64,000 nt of DNA from assembly GCA_036925085.1 (NCBI GenBank), contig JAUPFP010000001.1:10171754-10235753 (forward strand), in the 5' to 3' direction. Every line of letters begins with the position of its first letter. Position 1 is the first letter of the stretch. The DNA is from Brachycybe producta (lineage: Eukaryota; Arthropoda; Diplopoda; Playtdesmida; Andrognathidae). The notes below the pieces were generated by a model. The model ran no database searches, was not told where the DNA came from, and worked only from the letters and a program-made list of their open reading frames with translations. The position numbers were made by a program, and so were the translations under genes. Of the stretch, positions 48,197 through 59,105 are shown piece after piece.

Positions 48197-50068
48197 TCAT
48201 ACTGTCACATGCCTTTTCATATGCAACGACAAATGGTCCGATCTCGAAAAGGCCCTTTCGCATAGCCGACATTGAAACGGTCGATCTCCGGTATGTTTCC
48301 TATAATGCCTCGTAAGTTCGTCGGAACGTGCAAACTTCCAACCGCACCCTTTCCAGTTGCATTGATACGGCTTTTCACCCGTGTGGGTTCTTAAGTGAGC
48401 TTTCAGGTGAGAACTTTTAGTGTACGTCTTCGTACAACCGGGATGAGAACAAGTATGAGTGGTCACTTTCTTACGACCCCATCCACGTCGTCCACGTTTT
48501 CCTTTCACCGGTTGATTCGGAACAGTTTGTGGAGGTGGAGGTGCCACCAGTGATCCCGTCATTGAAACGGTTGCATGACTCGCTAAAAGATCGGCCAAGT
48601 GTGGTGACGATGGCGGTGTCATCACTCTAAGATGCGGCATTGGCGGTAGTCGTCCCATTTGAGTTTGTTGTTGTTGTTGTTGTTGTTGCTGATGTTGATG
48701 ATGTGGTTGCATTGGTCCAGGTCCACCGTGTCCAACTGAATGTCCACTTAGAGAATGTTGAAGGCCGTTCATATGGTGTTGATGATGATGATGAGGATGA
48801 TGAGGATGATGTGGATGTTGTTGTTGTTGTTGTTGTGGATGAGAATGAGAATGAGGATGAGGATGAAGGTGGCCACCGTGGTGTTGGTGGTGGTTATGAT
48901 GATGTTGCTGCTGCTGTTGTTGTTGTTGTTGTTGTTGTTGTTGATTGTTGGACTGATGGACATGTGGATGAACATGATGATGTTGGATTATATGCATGCT
49001 CGTGGCATCCATGTGTCCTGCAATGGTTTTCACGGGAAACAACTCGTGGTTTTCTGGTGAGGCCGGTGGCGACATTTGACCATGAATATAAGCCACTTGA
49101 GTAGTCGCCGACACAATGGTCATTGTTCCATTGTAGGACTGACACTGTCCACTACTGGCAACACCACCAACACCATTACTGACATAACCATTAGCATGTG
49201 GATGATGTGGAACCGTGTTGGACATTGGTGTCGGTTGTTGTTGAAGTGCCCTTTGATTGGTGGTGGCGTTGGCGCCACCGCTCTCAATTGAGTTCATGTT
49301 AGATGATCCTATTAGCATATTATTATTGTCCGGTGCTTCTAATTTAATGTCCGGTATATGGACATAAGGACCAGTATAGTTATTATATTCGGACACTGAA
49401 ATCATTCCGTTCTGAGCAGATGGGGGAACTTGTTGTTGTTGTTGTTGTAGACCGGAAGTAATATTTTCACGTTTTATATTGGCACACGTTAGTTGATTAT
49501 TATCATCGGGATAAAAACTATGTTCTTCGGGCCCATTTCCTAAGAAAAATTCTAAGTCAACATAGTCGGTGTATGTGGTCGTCGGTGGCTCTTCACCAGC
49601 ACCACCTCCGCCGCCACCACCACCACCACCACCAGAGCCTAACACACCTACAACCGGAGAAATAGTTTGTCCTACGGCACCAACACCACTAGGGACGCCG
49701 TCGTTTCTTCGCCCACCGTCGTGATGTTGTTGCTGTTGTTGTTGTTGTGTGTGGTGGTTGTGATGTTGGTGACCGTGACCGTGATTATGCCGCTGCGAGT
49801 GAGTCTGTTGCGGTGGCATGTAAGACACAACCGATGCATTGCCATCGGCTGTTGAAACGACCACAACGCCCGAATGTGATGAAGGTGATGCCGTTGAAGC
49901 AGATGAGGAGGGAGACGGCGATGAACCACTCGTCGAGGGACTTCCAACATCCGTCGATCTCGAACTGTTCGACGACGGGTTCGAAATGTATGCGGTGGCC
50001 ATCGCGTTTAGACGTGGGTCACCCGGTGCAATCTCACCCAAAAGAACGCTTTCAATATCTTGCCACAT
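48197..50068 (-). CDS. KLF4-like: Kruppel-like factor of the KLF1/2/4 group, main exon with three C2H2 zinc fingers
   Basis: Nuclear DNA-binding transcription factor expected to bind GC-rich/CACCC promoter elements. The exon follows a TTATTTCAG acceptor and encodes residues 51-673; with exon 1 the protein is 673 aa. Order: [10 protein letters not shown]; Ser-rich 80-115; His/Gln tract 138-167; polyglycine about 195-206; acidic [10 protein letters not shown] about 218-227, like the DLDFIL activation motif of KLF4; SUMO-type IKRE (248-251) and IKLE (291-294); His/Gln/Pro-rich 411-519; TPPSSP 534-539; basic [13 protein letters not shown] 572-584; fingers 588-670. Fingers 1 and 2 are C-x4-C-x12-H-x3-H and finger 3 is C-x2-C-x12-H-x3-H, with TGEKP and TGDRP linkers. 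The protein stops four residues after the last finger His-rich KRH, as KLFs do. TPPSSP plus KRGRR followed by HTC and [16 protein letters not shown] favours KLF1/2/4 over KLF5 or KLF6/7. The whole finger domain lies in one exon, whereas vertebrate KLF finger domains are normally split by introns. PolyQ is mostly CAA. Confidence 0.94.
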   Translation of the reverse strand: MWQDIESVLLGEIAPGDPRLNAMATAYISNPSSNSSRSTDVGSPSTSGSSPSPSSSASTASPSSHSGVVVVSTADGNASVVSYMPPQQTHSQRHNHGHGHQHHNHHTQQQQQQQHHDGGRRNDGVPSGVGAVGQTISPVVGVLGSGGGGGGGGGGGAGEEPPTTTYTDYVDLEFFLGNGPEEHSFYPDDNNQLTCANIKRENITSGLQQQQQQVPPSAQNGMISVSEYNNYTGPYVHIPDIKLEAPDNNNMLIGSSNMNSIESGGANATTNQRALQQQPTPMSNTVPHHPHANGYVSNGVGGVASSGQCQSYNGTMTIVSATTQVAYIHGQMSPPASPENHELFPVKTIAGHMDATSMHIIQHHHVHPHVHQSNNQQQQQQQQQQQQQHHHNHHQHHGGHLHPHPHSHSHPQQQQQQHPHHPHHPHHHHQHHMNGLQHSLSGHSVGHGGPGPMQPHHQHQQQQQQQQQTQMGRLPPMPHLRVMTPPSSPHLADLLASHATVSMTGSLVAPPPPQTVPNQPVKGKRGRRGWGRKKVTTHTCSHPGCTKTYTKSSHLKAHLRTHTGEKPYQCNWKGCGWKFARSDELTRHYRKHTGDRPFQCRLCERAFSRSDHLSLHMKRHVTV

Positions 50069-50179
50069 CTGAAATAACAATTTATTAAAACATTTATTAA
50101 TATACTTTCAAGACTAGAATAGCAATTTCTTAGATCCTAAACTTAATCGTGTTGTTCTGCGTTTTGAAAGCAACAGGAT

Positions 50180-50425
50180 AAGAAAAAACATAAATGTGTT
50201 TTAAAAACTAGAAGAGTAACCAAATTAAAAGGAACTTTTTATGGGAATTTCAAGAAATGATCAAACTTGACGTTTTTATAGATGTTAGGAGAAGTCCTTT
50301 TTTAATTTCTTTTTCATAAAGCGTGATTTGAAAGATATCAACATAAAAGCAACTTCATAAATGATTGAGCTACCCTTCTAGTTTCTAAAACACATTCAAC
50401 GTTTCTCTTCAAACAAATGATGAAA
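50180..50425. repeat. TTAAGGTGG-superfamily foldback in the KLF intron
   Basis: Arms GTTTTAAAAACTAGAAGAGT and ACCCTTCTAGTTTCTAAAAC, about 110 bases upstream of the exon 2 acceptor. Confidence 0.8.
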
Positions 50426-50517
50426 TTGAGACTTATTTTAGATGTTAGCAGTTTTTTTTTAATGATAAGTTTCATTTTTTATGTTAATTTTGAATAAACT
50501 GCACATTTATTTTCATA

Positions 50518-50670
50518 TCGAAATTTTTAAAAATGAATTTTTTTATGAAATTTTTAAAAATGAATTTTTTATGAAATTTTTAAAAATGAATTTTTTTATG
50601 AAATTTTTAAAAATGGATTTTTTTAATGAAATTTTTAAACATTTTTATATTTTTAAACATGAATTTTTTA
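50518..50670. repeat. ~27 bp minisatellite in the KLF intron
   Basis: Five to six units of GAAATTTTTAAAAATGAATT plus a T run. Confidence 0.9.
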
Positions 50671-51029
50671 GGAAATTAAAAAAAAAATCGTCTCAATTGG
50701 TATTGATATTATATTGAATACAAGTGGATATTTAAATATGAGTCCTTTTTTATTTTTAGATGAATTTGCAAAAAAATAATCCTCCATATAAAAAGTAGAA
50801 GAGGTTTTTTTTGTTTATAAAAAAAAGGAAATATTCAGGTTTTGTCTTTGACATTCGTCACAATTGAGTTTTTCAATACAAATAGCAATCCTTTTTTTTT
50901 TTTGCGCGCGCGCGTTTCCTAAATAGGTGACTTCTACTTCTTCTTCACAATATCCTTCACGGTTTACTTTTATATCTTCAGTCACATTCATGAGTTGGGT
51001 TTTTTTATTTGCAATAAAAACGTTACAAG

Positions 51030-51815
51030 ATCAACACCTATTTGGCGGCAAATTAAAGAACTGCCAAACTAAGCAAGCACCAAATTAATTAAGTGCTAAA
51101 TTAAGCAAGAGATAAATTGAAGAAACCCCCAAACTGAACAAGCGCCAAACTAAGCTAGCGCCAAACTAAACACGTGCCAAATTAAATAAGTGCTAAATTA
51201 AGCAAGAGATAAATTGAAGAAACCCCAAACTGAATAAGCGCCAAACTAAGCTAGTGCCAAACTAAACACGTGCTAAATTAAGCAAGCCATAAAGAGGATA
51301 AACTCATAACTGAACCAGTGCCAAACTAAGCTAGTGCCAAACTAAGCATGGCATAATTTGAAGAAACGCCGAACCATACAAACAGCAAATTAAACAGCAC
51401 CTAACTTAAACAAAGACTAAGTTGCACAAGCGCTAAATTGTAAAGGTGCTAAATTAAAGAAACAAAAACTTGAACAAGCAAAAATCCAAACTTATTAAAT
51501 AACCAAGTTTTTGAAATGTATTCAGTTCGGCACTTTTCTCCAATTCATCGCTTATTTAATTTGGCGCTACTTTAGCACCATTTTTTTCAGCTTGGCACTT
51601 GTTTCACTTTCTTCAATTTAGTGCTAGATCATCAGACACACACTCGCCTCTATTCTATCTGGCGCTACATGTCAGCATTACTTCACTTATTCAAATTGAC
51701 AATTGTTGCTGCTGTTGGGCGCTATTAATCAGCGCCAATTCTCTGTTCTATCTGGCTCTTTAATTCTGGCGTTTGGTGTTTTATTCAATTTTGGCGTTAA
51801 GTGTTAGATGAGCGC
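51030..51815. repeat. GCCAAA foldback: iterated inverted arms
   Basis: The left arm (51037-51480) is a tandem array of GCGCCAAACTAAGCTA-like words, with two ~97 bp higher-order units. The right arm (51515-51810) is mostly the complement (TTTGGCGCTACTTTAGCACC, TTCTGGCGTTTGGTG). It shares its basic word with the array at 62730-63720. Confidence 0.75.
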
Positions 51816-52599
51816 GCGCCTCTCAATTGAATTTAACCCAACTTGTTGTGGATTCTATGATAAACTGTCACACATTATGAATTGCAGTTTCAAATTTGTG
51901 CATATTTTAAGGTGAAAACACAATTGAATCACAAAAAAAAAATGACTCATATTTTTTAACAGAAGATTTCTTCCTGTAAAAATAAAAAGGGCCTCATTTG
52001 AATATCTTTGATTCAAGTTGACGGAAATACCATAAAGTCATCATCATCATCACCATTTTTTTTTTTTATTATTTTTCTCTCTTATTTTAAAACAAAAAAA
52101 ACCCCTATTTTTCTATTCTTTTCACATAAACCAAATTTTTTTTAATAAAATACACCAATTGTAGGCTAGTTTTTTTTTTCCTTAAATGGAATTTTTACAA
52201 TTTTCTGACTGTTGGTATTTTTTTTTTTAAAAAGATAAATAAATTTATAAAGAAATTATTGTAAATTCCTCAATTGTGGACACCGATTAGGGGGTGGCAT
52301 GGATTTGCATTCGAGCGTATACAAACTGCTATTTTTTTTTAGAAACTAGAATAGTTTTTTTTTTCTCTAATAGAAGTTCATTGAATCGAATCGATCCTAA
52401 TTGTAGATATTACAATGATGATGATGATGATGATGATGATAAACCAAATACCCCGTTTGAGGGTATTTTATTTAATAATTGGATATATTACTTAAGATTG
52501 TTTTATAAAGTTAGCCAAATTACAAAATATGCCAATAAGACAGAAAGAACAATGGAATTCAAACTCAAGTTTAGACTCTGCATTTCGAACACAACATTC

Positions 52600-53310
52600 A
52601 ACAAAAGTGTTTTAGAAACTAGAAGAGTAAAATAAATCAATTAAAAGTGGCTTAAAAATGTAAACCCACCTCTCTTCGAAAAAGTTGAATTATTCTGTTA
52701 ATTTCAGGCGCAAAATAAAGAGAAACTTGAATGGTTTTTTTTTTAAAAACTAGAAGGGTAGCTCAACCACATATCTACAATATCTTCGTGTTGATATCTT
52801 TTAAATTAAGCTTTTTTTTATGTCAGTTTGTAAATTTAAACACACAATAGTTTTAATTTTGTGTCTATAGCGTGATATTATGTTGATATATCTTTCAAAA
52901 TAAACTTTTTAGTTCATTTTGAAAGATATCAACATGAAAAATAATCCTTAAGTGATTGAGCTACTCTTCTGGTTTCTTTTAGTTTAGAAACAAATGATTT
53001 TCAAACTCTGGATTGTTCTGTCTTTCAAGAGCTAAAATAATAAGAAGAAGAAACTAGAAGGGGAAAAACTCAATCACTTAAGATTATTTTTTTTTAAATA
53101 TCAACATAAAATTAGTAATCTTTTTATGGCATTTTCAAATTTTCTATTTTTGTTTTTCACTTCAAAGTGGGACTAAAAATAAACGAGAAAACACAAAATT
53201 CTGTTATTTTTAAAATGCGAGAAATGTTTTTTTTAAAAAAAAATAGATATCAACATGAAAATAGCCTCAAGTGATTCAGGTCACTCTTCTAGTTTTCAAA
53301 ACGATTTCAA
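52600..53310. repeat. two or three TTAAGGTGG-superfamily copies, intronic
   Basis: Left arms at 52605, 52745 (ACTAGAAGGGTAGCTCAACC) and 53049 (ACTAGAAGGGGAAAAACTCA); right arms at 52945 (AAGTGATTGAGCTACTCTTC) and 53268. Confidence 0.75.
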
Positions 53311-53488
53311 ATCGTTTTCAAAACGATTTCAAATCGTTTTCAAAACGATTTCGAATCGTTTTCAAAACGATTTCAAAATGTTTTCAAATTGTTTTCAAAA
53401 CGATTTCAAAATGTTTTCAAATTGTTTTCAAAACGATTTCAAAATGTTTTCAAATTGTTTTCAAAACGATTTGAAATTGTTTTCTAAA
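53293..53488. repeat. 22/33 bp array grown from the end of a foldback arm
   Basis: First 22 bp units (TTTTCAAAACGATTTCAAAT plus CG), then 33 bp units that add GTTTTCAAATTG. The first unit is the end of the arm CTTCTAGTTTTCAAAACG. Confidence 0.9.
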
Positions 53489-53959
53489 CATAAGAGTTAT
53501 CTACTGGATTTCTTGTTGACGTTTTGACATCATAATTAGCTGTAAATTTAGCTGTTTTCCAGTTTTTAAAATAAGGATGAAGTTCCATTTCAGTTATAAC
53601 TGTTTTTCAAACCTTAATGTTATTTGCTGACCACACAAAACACACGCAAAACTCAACACCTCAAACGTATTATTGTTCACCGTTGCAAATCAAAGAATTC
53701 CACATTTTTTTTAAAAAAAAAACATTATTCTTAAAGCTATTATTTTTTTTATTAGCCCAGAGAATCAGGAAATTGTTCATTTTTTTAAATATTTATAAAA
53801 AATGTGTCTCAGTTTTTTTCTCTCTCTCTCTCTCTTTCAAATTTGTGTCAGTGTTTCATGTTTTTTATAAGAGACATTTCTAAAGGACCTTTTTTTTTTT
53901 GTTAAATTTTCTTTCAATTTATTTTCAACGCATAAATAAAGACTAATCTAATAAATTTA

Positions 53960-54930
53960 ATAATTAAGGTGGGTTTAGAAACTAGAAGAGTGGTAACTCA
54001 ATCACTTATACCTTGTACACACACACATGAGTTAAATGAATTCAAATTAAATGTGTTTAGGTGAATTATACGGAATCCAGTTAAGGACATAAACCAAATC
54101 AAAATTGACTTTATTATTAATATTTTAAATTGAAATACTAAATCAATATTTTGTCAATAGTTCATTATATTATATTTAAGTATTAACTCAATATTTTCAG
54201 ATTATTAACTGAATAAATTGAATTCCGACATATTGTTGGTTTGTCTTTCACAGGGCTCTGTAGAACACGTTTATTATTTAAATACATTTAAATTATCAGC
54301 TGTGCATTAGGTATAAGGGTATTTTTATATTTGATATCTTTCAAAATAAACTTTTTATGTTAGAAAATAACTCAACATTAAACATGCAACACATTTTTTT
54401 TAATATTTGTCTATAAATAGTTTATTTTAAAAAATATCAAAACCATGAAACTACCTTCTTAAGTGATAGATTGAGCTACCCTTCTAGTTTCTAAAACATT
54501 TTCGAGTTTCTCTTAATTTGGCATCTTTAAGGTCGTTTTAATTAAAGTGTGAACGGTGCTTAAATCGAGCGTCTCGATTTTTTCTTTCTGTCTTTCACGT
54601 GCAAAAAATGAAGCAAAAAACTCGAAATGTGTTTTAAAAACTAGAAGGGTAGCTCAATCAATCACTTAAGGGGTAATTTTTATGTTTGATGTTTTTCAAA
54701 ATAAACTTTTTATATTAGTTAGAAAATAACTCAACATTAAACATGCAATACTTTGTTTAATATTTGTCTATAAATAGTTTATTTTGAAATATATCACCAA
54801 ATGAAAAAAACCATGAAAATACCCTCTTAAGTGATTGAAAAACTCTTCTAGATTAGAAAATGTTTTCGAATCTAGAAGGGTTGCTCAATCACTGAAGAGG
54901 TTATTTCTCTTCATTTTTTCTTTTCTGTTG
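53960..54930. repeat. two TTAAGGTGG-superfamily copies, the first split by a MITE
   Basis: Copy 1: TTAAGGTGGGTTTAGAAACT at 53965, interrupted at 54009-54313, right arm to about 54510. Copy 2: 54625-54860 with arms ACTAGAAGGGTAGCTCAATC and TTAAGTGATTGAAAAACTC. Confidence 0.82.
54009..54313. mobile_element. 305 bp MITE of the TACCTTGTACACAC family, nested, TA duplication
   Basis: Termini TACCTTGTACACACAC and GTGCATTAGGTA. The flanks CACTTA and TAAGGG restore CACTTAAGGG, the uninterrupted host repeat sequence, if one TA is removed. A TA duplication fits Tc1/mariner-type insertion; no transposase is encoded. Confidence 0.9.
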
Positions 54931-56439
54931 ATAAATCCATTTTATGACAAAATTTTAATGCAAATTAAAAATATGTAAAAATTTAATTTCTTATTTACAT
55001 AAAAAATGAATCATTTTTTTTCTACTTTATCAGCTTGTTGGTATTTTTCGTTTATTTTTCTATTTGCAGAAAAAAAAAGCATAATTTTTCTAAAGAAACA
55101 AATGTAAAAATAGATGGAATAGAAAAATTGTTTTAACGAAAAAAGTTATTTTATTTAACAAAAAAATCATTACATTAAATTAGTTGTGAAACAATTAACA
55201 AGATATAATACTAAAGAGAAGAAAACGCCAATTCGGGGTTTAAAAACACACCTTCTTTGTGTTAAGTATTTTTTTCTTCTTTTCAGACAAAAATGTGCCT
55301 CCTTTTTTAAGAGAAATTAAATGCAAATTTCGAATAATTTCTTATACGTCTTATGCGTTTTGTGCAATATTTTTATATTTTTTTTTGTAGTTAAATTCAT
55401 TATTTTTGCCACATATGGCATTTATCACAATACAATAATAAAAAATGGACTCAAAAAAAAAAAAGGATTCGAGAAACGCCATTATGCATTTTATGCAAAT
55501 TTGTGTCCTTTACTCTTATTATACGAATAACATTTTTTTTAACAAAATAAATTGTCAAAACAACAAAACAGTTTGAGAATTGGCTAGAAATTAAATGCAT
55601 TTAAATATTTGTTTAGGCCTATCTATATATAAAATAATGAAAATTAACTGCACTCAAAATTAAAACCCCGATTTTTGCCAGAAAAAAACAGGTTTTTTAA
55701 ATTCTGAAATTCTCAAAAAAAAAAAACGACCTTTTTTCCTCCCGATTTCTATACAATCTTTCAGTTAAATCTATAGAATTTTAAATTCGTATTATTCTAT
55801 TTATGATTAATTTTTTTTTTAATATTTTTCGAAAATAAATTGAAATTTCAATCCATTTTTAACCTGTTATTGGGTATTAAGTTTTCGTTAACTAAAAAAA
55901 TCATTAAAAATTTGCTTGAAGAAAGAAAAACATTAACAAAATTAAATATTTAATTGAATTATTGTTGATTTTTCTGTTTTTTTTTTAATTAATTACTATC
56001 AAAATCCCGATTTTATTTACTACTGATGGTTTTAAATTCGTTAACGGTTACTTTCTTCACGAATTTTTTTTTCTCGAAATTCGGAGTTATTTTTTAAGGG
56101 TTTCTCGAATTTCTGAAACCATATTTTATATACCGAAGCGCGTATTTATAAGATTTCAGAATTGAATTCTTCACAATTTAAGAGAACAAAAAATACATCA
56201 TTTCTAATCTAATAAATCATATTTAATATTTAGAATTTTTCTTTTTACTTAAATAAAAGATAACGGAATACTTTTTTTTTAAATTTCAATTAAGAAACCT
56301 GTTTCCGATATTTATTTTAAAAATATATGAATTGGTCAATATTATGAATTTTTTTTCAAAAAAGCTTATAATATAAAATTTAAAACTAAAAAAAAAAATT
56401 TAATTTTAACTACATGTACAAATTATTTTTTTAAAAAAA

Positions 56440-57345
56440 TTATTAGATTTAAAATCGCGATTTAAACGAAGTGATTAATTAAAACTTGTAAAGTTCAAAA
56501 TCACCTCATAATTTTTTTCAATTTTATCTCTTGATTTTTTTTTCCAAAGATTTTTTTTTAATAAAAAGTTACCTTATTTATTTTTGAAATTTTTTAAAAA
56601 CAATTAAACACGAAAATAAATTTCCATTTTTTTTTTTATTATAAAAGCTGTGTTTTGCGAGACCATTAAGTTCCGAACTCTTTTAAACTTAAGCCTTTTA
56701 TTTAAAGCCCCTAAATTTCTCTGTGGGTCGTTTTTTTTTACTGATGATTTTTCATTGTTAACTTTCATCGTTCATAATATACAATTTAAACTTATATAAC
56801 TTTTTTTTTTCGATTTTATTGTAACAACCTTTTATTTTTTAAAAAAAATATCTTTGAAAATTAAATCGCGATTTAAATTTCGAGTGATTTAAATCAAAGC
56901 CTTTTTTTTTAAAGTCCTAAAATCTCTTGTGTTGATTTACTTAATTCATTCTGAACTTCTTAGTTTATAAATAAACAATTTCAACTCATAAATTTTCAAT
57001 TTTATCTACAATTTCTTTTTTTTTTTAAATAAAAATTCATGCGACTCAAAATCGCAATTTTAATCACCGATTTAAATCAAGTGATTAAAACTTAAACCTT
57101 TAAGGGCCTAATTCTCTTGTGTTGATTTACTTAATTCATTGCGAACTTTTTATAGTTCATAATAAACAATTTCAACTCATATTTTCAACTTTAACTATAC
57201 AAAACAGCTAAAAAAAAAGTCAACCGATTCAAAATCGCCATTTAAATCACCGATTTAAATCAAGCGATTAAACCTTAAGACTTTTAAAAGTCCTAAATCT
57301 CAGTAGTTATTTGCTGATTCATTATGAATTTTTTGATCATCACAA
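56440..57345. repeat. ~190 bp diverged tandem repeat beside KLF exon 1
   Basis: Four units, each with AAAATCGC(G/A)ATTTAAAT, CGATTTAAATCAAGTGATTA and TCTCTTGTGTTGATTTACTT; the last words occur at 56929 and 57119, 190 bases apart. It ends about 100 bases from the splice donor. Confidence 0.75.
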
Positions 57346-57444
57346 CCTAACGTTTCTAGTTTGTTTTTTTCTTCACCTCGTTATTTTTTTTTAAAAAAAT
57401 CAAAGGATATATAAATAAATAACTATTTAAATCGTTAAACTTAC

Positions 57445-57594
57445 GTCTTGAAAGTCGGATATCTCCGTGGTCATTTTTTGATTTCGAAATAAAAGTGGTG
57501 GCGGCGGAGGAGGAGAAGTGTCAAAAGAAATTGACGGATTGATCGAAATACAAGCCGAAGAAGAAGGAGGCAAAAGAACGGTACCCGTCGACAT
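57445..57594 (-). CDS. KLF4-like: Kruppel-like factor, coding exon 1 (N-terminal 50 residues)
   Basis: First coding exon of the KLF gene. It starts at an ATG at 57594 and reads 50 codons to a strong donor (GAC|GTAAGT) with the exon ending at 57445, phase 0. It joins in frame to exon 2. The peptide starts MSTGTVLLPPSSS, has a seven-proline run near residue 30 and ends DFQD, running on into [10 protein letters not shown] in exon 2. The LLP-plus-serines start loosely recalls the LPSFSTF start of vertebrate KLF2/4. The frame stays open upstream to about 57732 without another ATG, so this ATG is the first available. Its context is poor (C at -3, T at +4). The next in-frame ATG, residue 41, has A at -3 and could be an alternative start giving a 633-residue protein. 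The donor, phase match and proline-rich composition support the exon; no transcript evidence is available here. Confidence 0.78.
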
Positions 57595-57737
57595 GAGCTG
57601 CAGTGTTTTGTTTTTTTTTTCTTCTTCTTTTTCTTGAAATTTTATATCGGGGAAAAAAATAACCAACAAAATAAAAAAACACCGCAAAAATAGGTAATAA
57701 ACCAATAAAATTCGATTTCTCGAAGAAGACACTTTTT

Positions 57738-57752
57738 CTTATAAATATATAT
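57738..57752 (-). promoter_or_regulatory. possible TATA-like box upstream of KLF exon 1
   Basis: Minus-strand TATATTTATAAG lies about 145 bases upstream of the KLF start codon, which would leave a 5' leader of roughly 120 bases. In an AT-rich genome such a match is easily found by chance. The transcription start is not visible in the sequence, and an upstream non-coding exon is equally possible. Confidence 0.2.
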
Positions 57753-58439
57753 TTCTAATAATAAAGGAATGCCATCATCATCATCATCATCATCATCAGG
57801 TGCATCATTCCTGAAGGATTTTCAAATTTTGAATTGGATGCATTTGGATGAACTTTTTTTTTTGTTTTTGCCCAGGTGATTTTACTGCAACTGCCGCAGT
57901 TCATTCAAATGACCACCGACCGCAGTGTTTTCAAGTGACCACCGCAGATTGACTCTTATTGATGGAACAACACATTCTCTCTCATAAGTTTCAATTTTAT
58001 GTTAACTTTTTTTTTTAACACGAAAACAAAACAACAACAAAAAAAAAATAACCACGATTTTTGTACAAAATTATTCCATTATTTTTGAACACCACCCGAA
58101 AAAACACAGCGAAAATACAGAGAAAAAAAAAGTTGTTTTGGTGGTGTTGGTGGTGGCTTTAAAAAGAGGCAAGCCAGAAAAAAAAAGTGGCTGGTGTCGG
58201 TTGTTTCTCGGTCGGTCATCCGAGTTGCTTTTTACGGCACACTCACTTGCATACAATGCATACATGTGTATGCGGCAATGGCAATCATCAAAACAGCTGT
58301 CTTGTGTTTAGCTGTGGTTGTTGCTGCTGCTGCTGCTTCTGCTACTAACTTCACTGTTACTTAGGTGGTTGTGGTGGTGGTACACATACAGGTGTGTGTT
58401 TTTTTTTTGCATGGATGGATGGATATGTAATGTAGATCT

Positions 58440-58640
58440 ACCTGTGCCACCTTTTTGAATGAACCAAACCTGGCGTCAACACCTGTGTTTATCTCGACCG
58501 CCAAACGAGTGGTGGCCCTCTTCCGATTGGATGGAACTTTGGCCATTATTACAGCCATTCCACGAACAGCAGAGGTGGTGCTTATTGTAATTCCATACAT
58601 GGGCAACACTTTGTATATTTTGGTCATTGGTTGGCATGAA
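58440..58640 (-). other. possible unrecognised exon upstream of KLF (low confidence)
   Basis: A GC-balanced block, open on the minus strand for about 99 codons (and on the plus strand too). The minus reading YGITISTTSAVRGMAVIMAK looks protein-like and the block ends at GTGGCACAG|GTAGAT, a good donor. A poly-T tract then ATATACAAAG upstream could be an acceptor. I recognise no family; a 5' non-coding KLF exon or an exon of an unseen gene are both possible. Confidence 0.22.
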
Positions 58641-59105
58641 GAAAAAAAAAAACCAAACACAGCTGATTTGAGAGGAGTGTGGCGCTGCGTGTGCGCGCAA
58701 CTTTACTGCATTTTGCTTCATTATTTTGTTTTGTGCACATTTTTGGTTTAAAATGCTCCTCCTCCTCCTCCTCCTCCTCCTCCTTATGTATTTTATCGTC
58801 TGCTTTTTTTTTTCAAAAGGACTGTTTTAAAAAGATGACCACACCACCTACAAGTGTGTCCGGTAGTATATGCGATTCTAAGAGGGTGGCTGGTGGTTGG
58901 CGTTAGTGGCCGCCACTAACACCAGGTGGTGGAGGTAGTCACTTTTTGCTCTTTGGGGTGAGTTTCCAGTAAATCTGAAGACATTTTCTTTTTAACAATA
59001 TCACAATGGGCATGTAACTTAAAGACTTGGGACCTTTTTTTTTTGAAAACCTATTTAAATTTTTGAGTTATGTGTTGAGTGTCATGAACAATGGTATTCT
59101 TGCAA

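Larger units (their letters stand above)
50069..57444 (-). other. KLF intron (7.4 kb), filled with repeats
   Basis: The intron runs from donor GTAAGT to acceptor TTATTTCAG and is phase 0. I see no exon in it. It holds several TTAAGGTGG-superfamily foldbacks (50180-50425, 52600-53000, 53035-53310, 53960-54545, 54545-54930), a 27 bp minisatellite (50518-50670), a GCCAAA foldback (51030-51815), a GAT microsatellite (52423-52441), a 22/33 bp array (53293-53488), an inserted TACCTTG element (54009-54313) and ~190 bp repeats next to exon 1 (56440-57345). Stretches between these (for example 54930-56440) are plain AT-rich sequence with nothing recognisable. Confidence 0.8.
57595..59105. other. upstream region of KLF, no accepted gene
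   Basis: Contains (ATC)n at 57776-57798, two GACCACCG(ACC)GCAG-like repeats at 57910-57955, (GGT)n at 58140-58157, (CTC)n at 58755-58783 and a 19-base perfect palindrome GTTAGTGGCCGCCACTAAC (58902-58920). A candidate exon at 58440-58650 is listed separately. GC content is above the window average, as expected near a promoter. Confidence 0.5.

Noticed and set aside
48640..49104. Plus-strand 154-codon frame rich in Val/Asp
   Set aside because: It is the antisense of the KLF His/Gln codon runs.
50069..50080. Four extra residues at the front of KLF exon 2
   Set aside because: They are the splice acceptor (TTGTTATTTCAG) read as codons.
57595..57732. N-terminal extension of KLF exon 1 with a hydrophobic stretch
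   Set aside because: There is no ATG; the frame is merely open upstream of the first ATG at 57594.
57910..57955. Possible RUNX-type sites (ACCGCA twice) upstream of KLF
   Set aside because: Six-base matches are too short to support without conservation or binding data.
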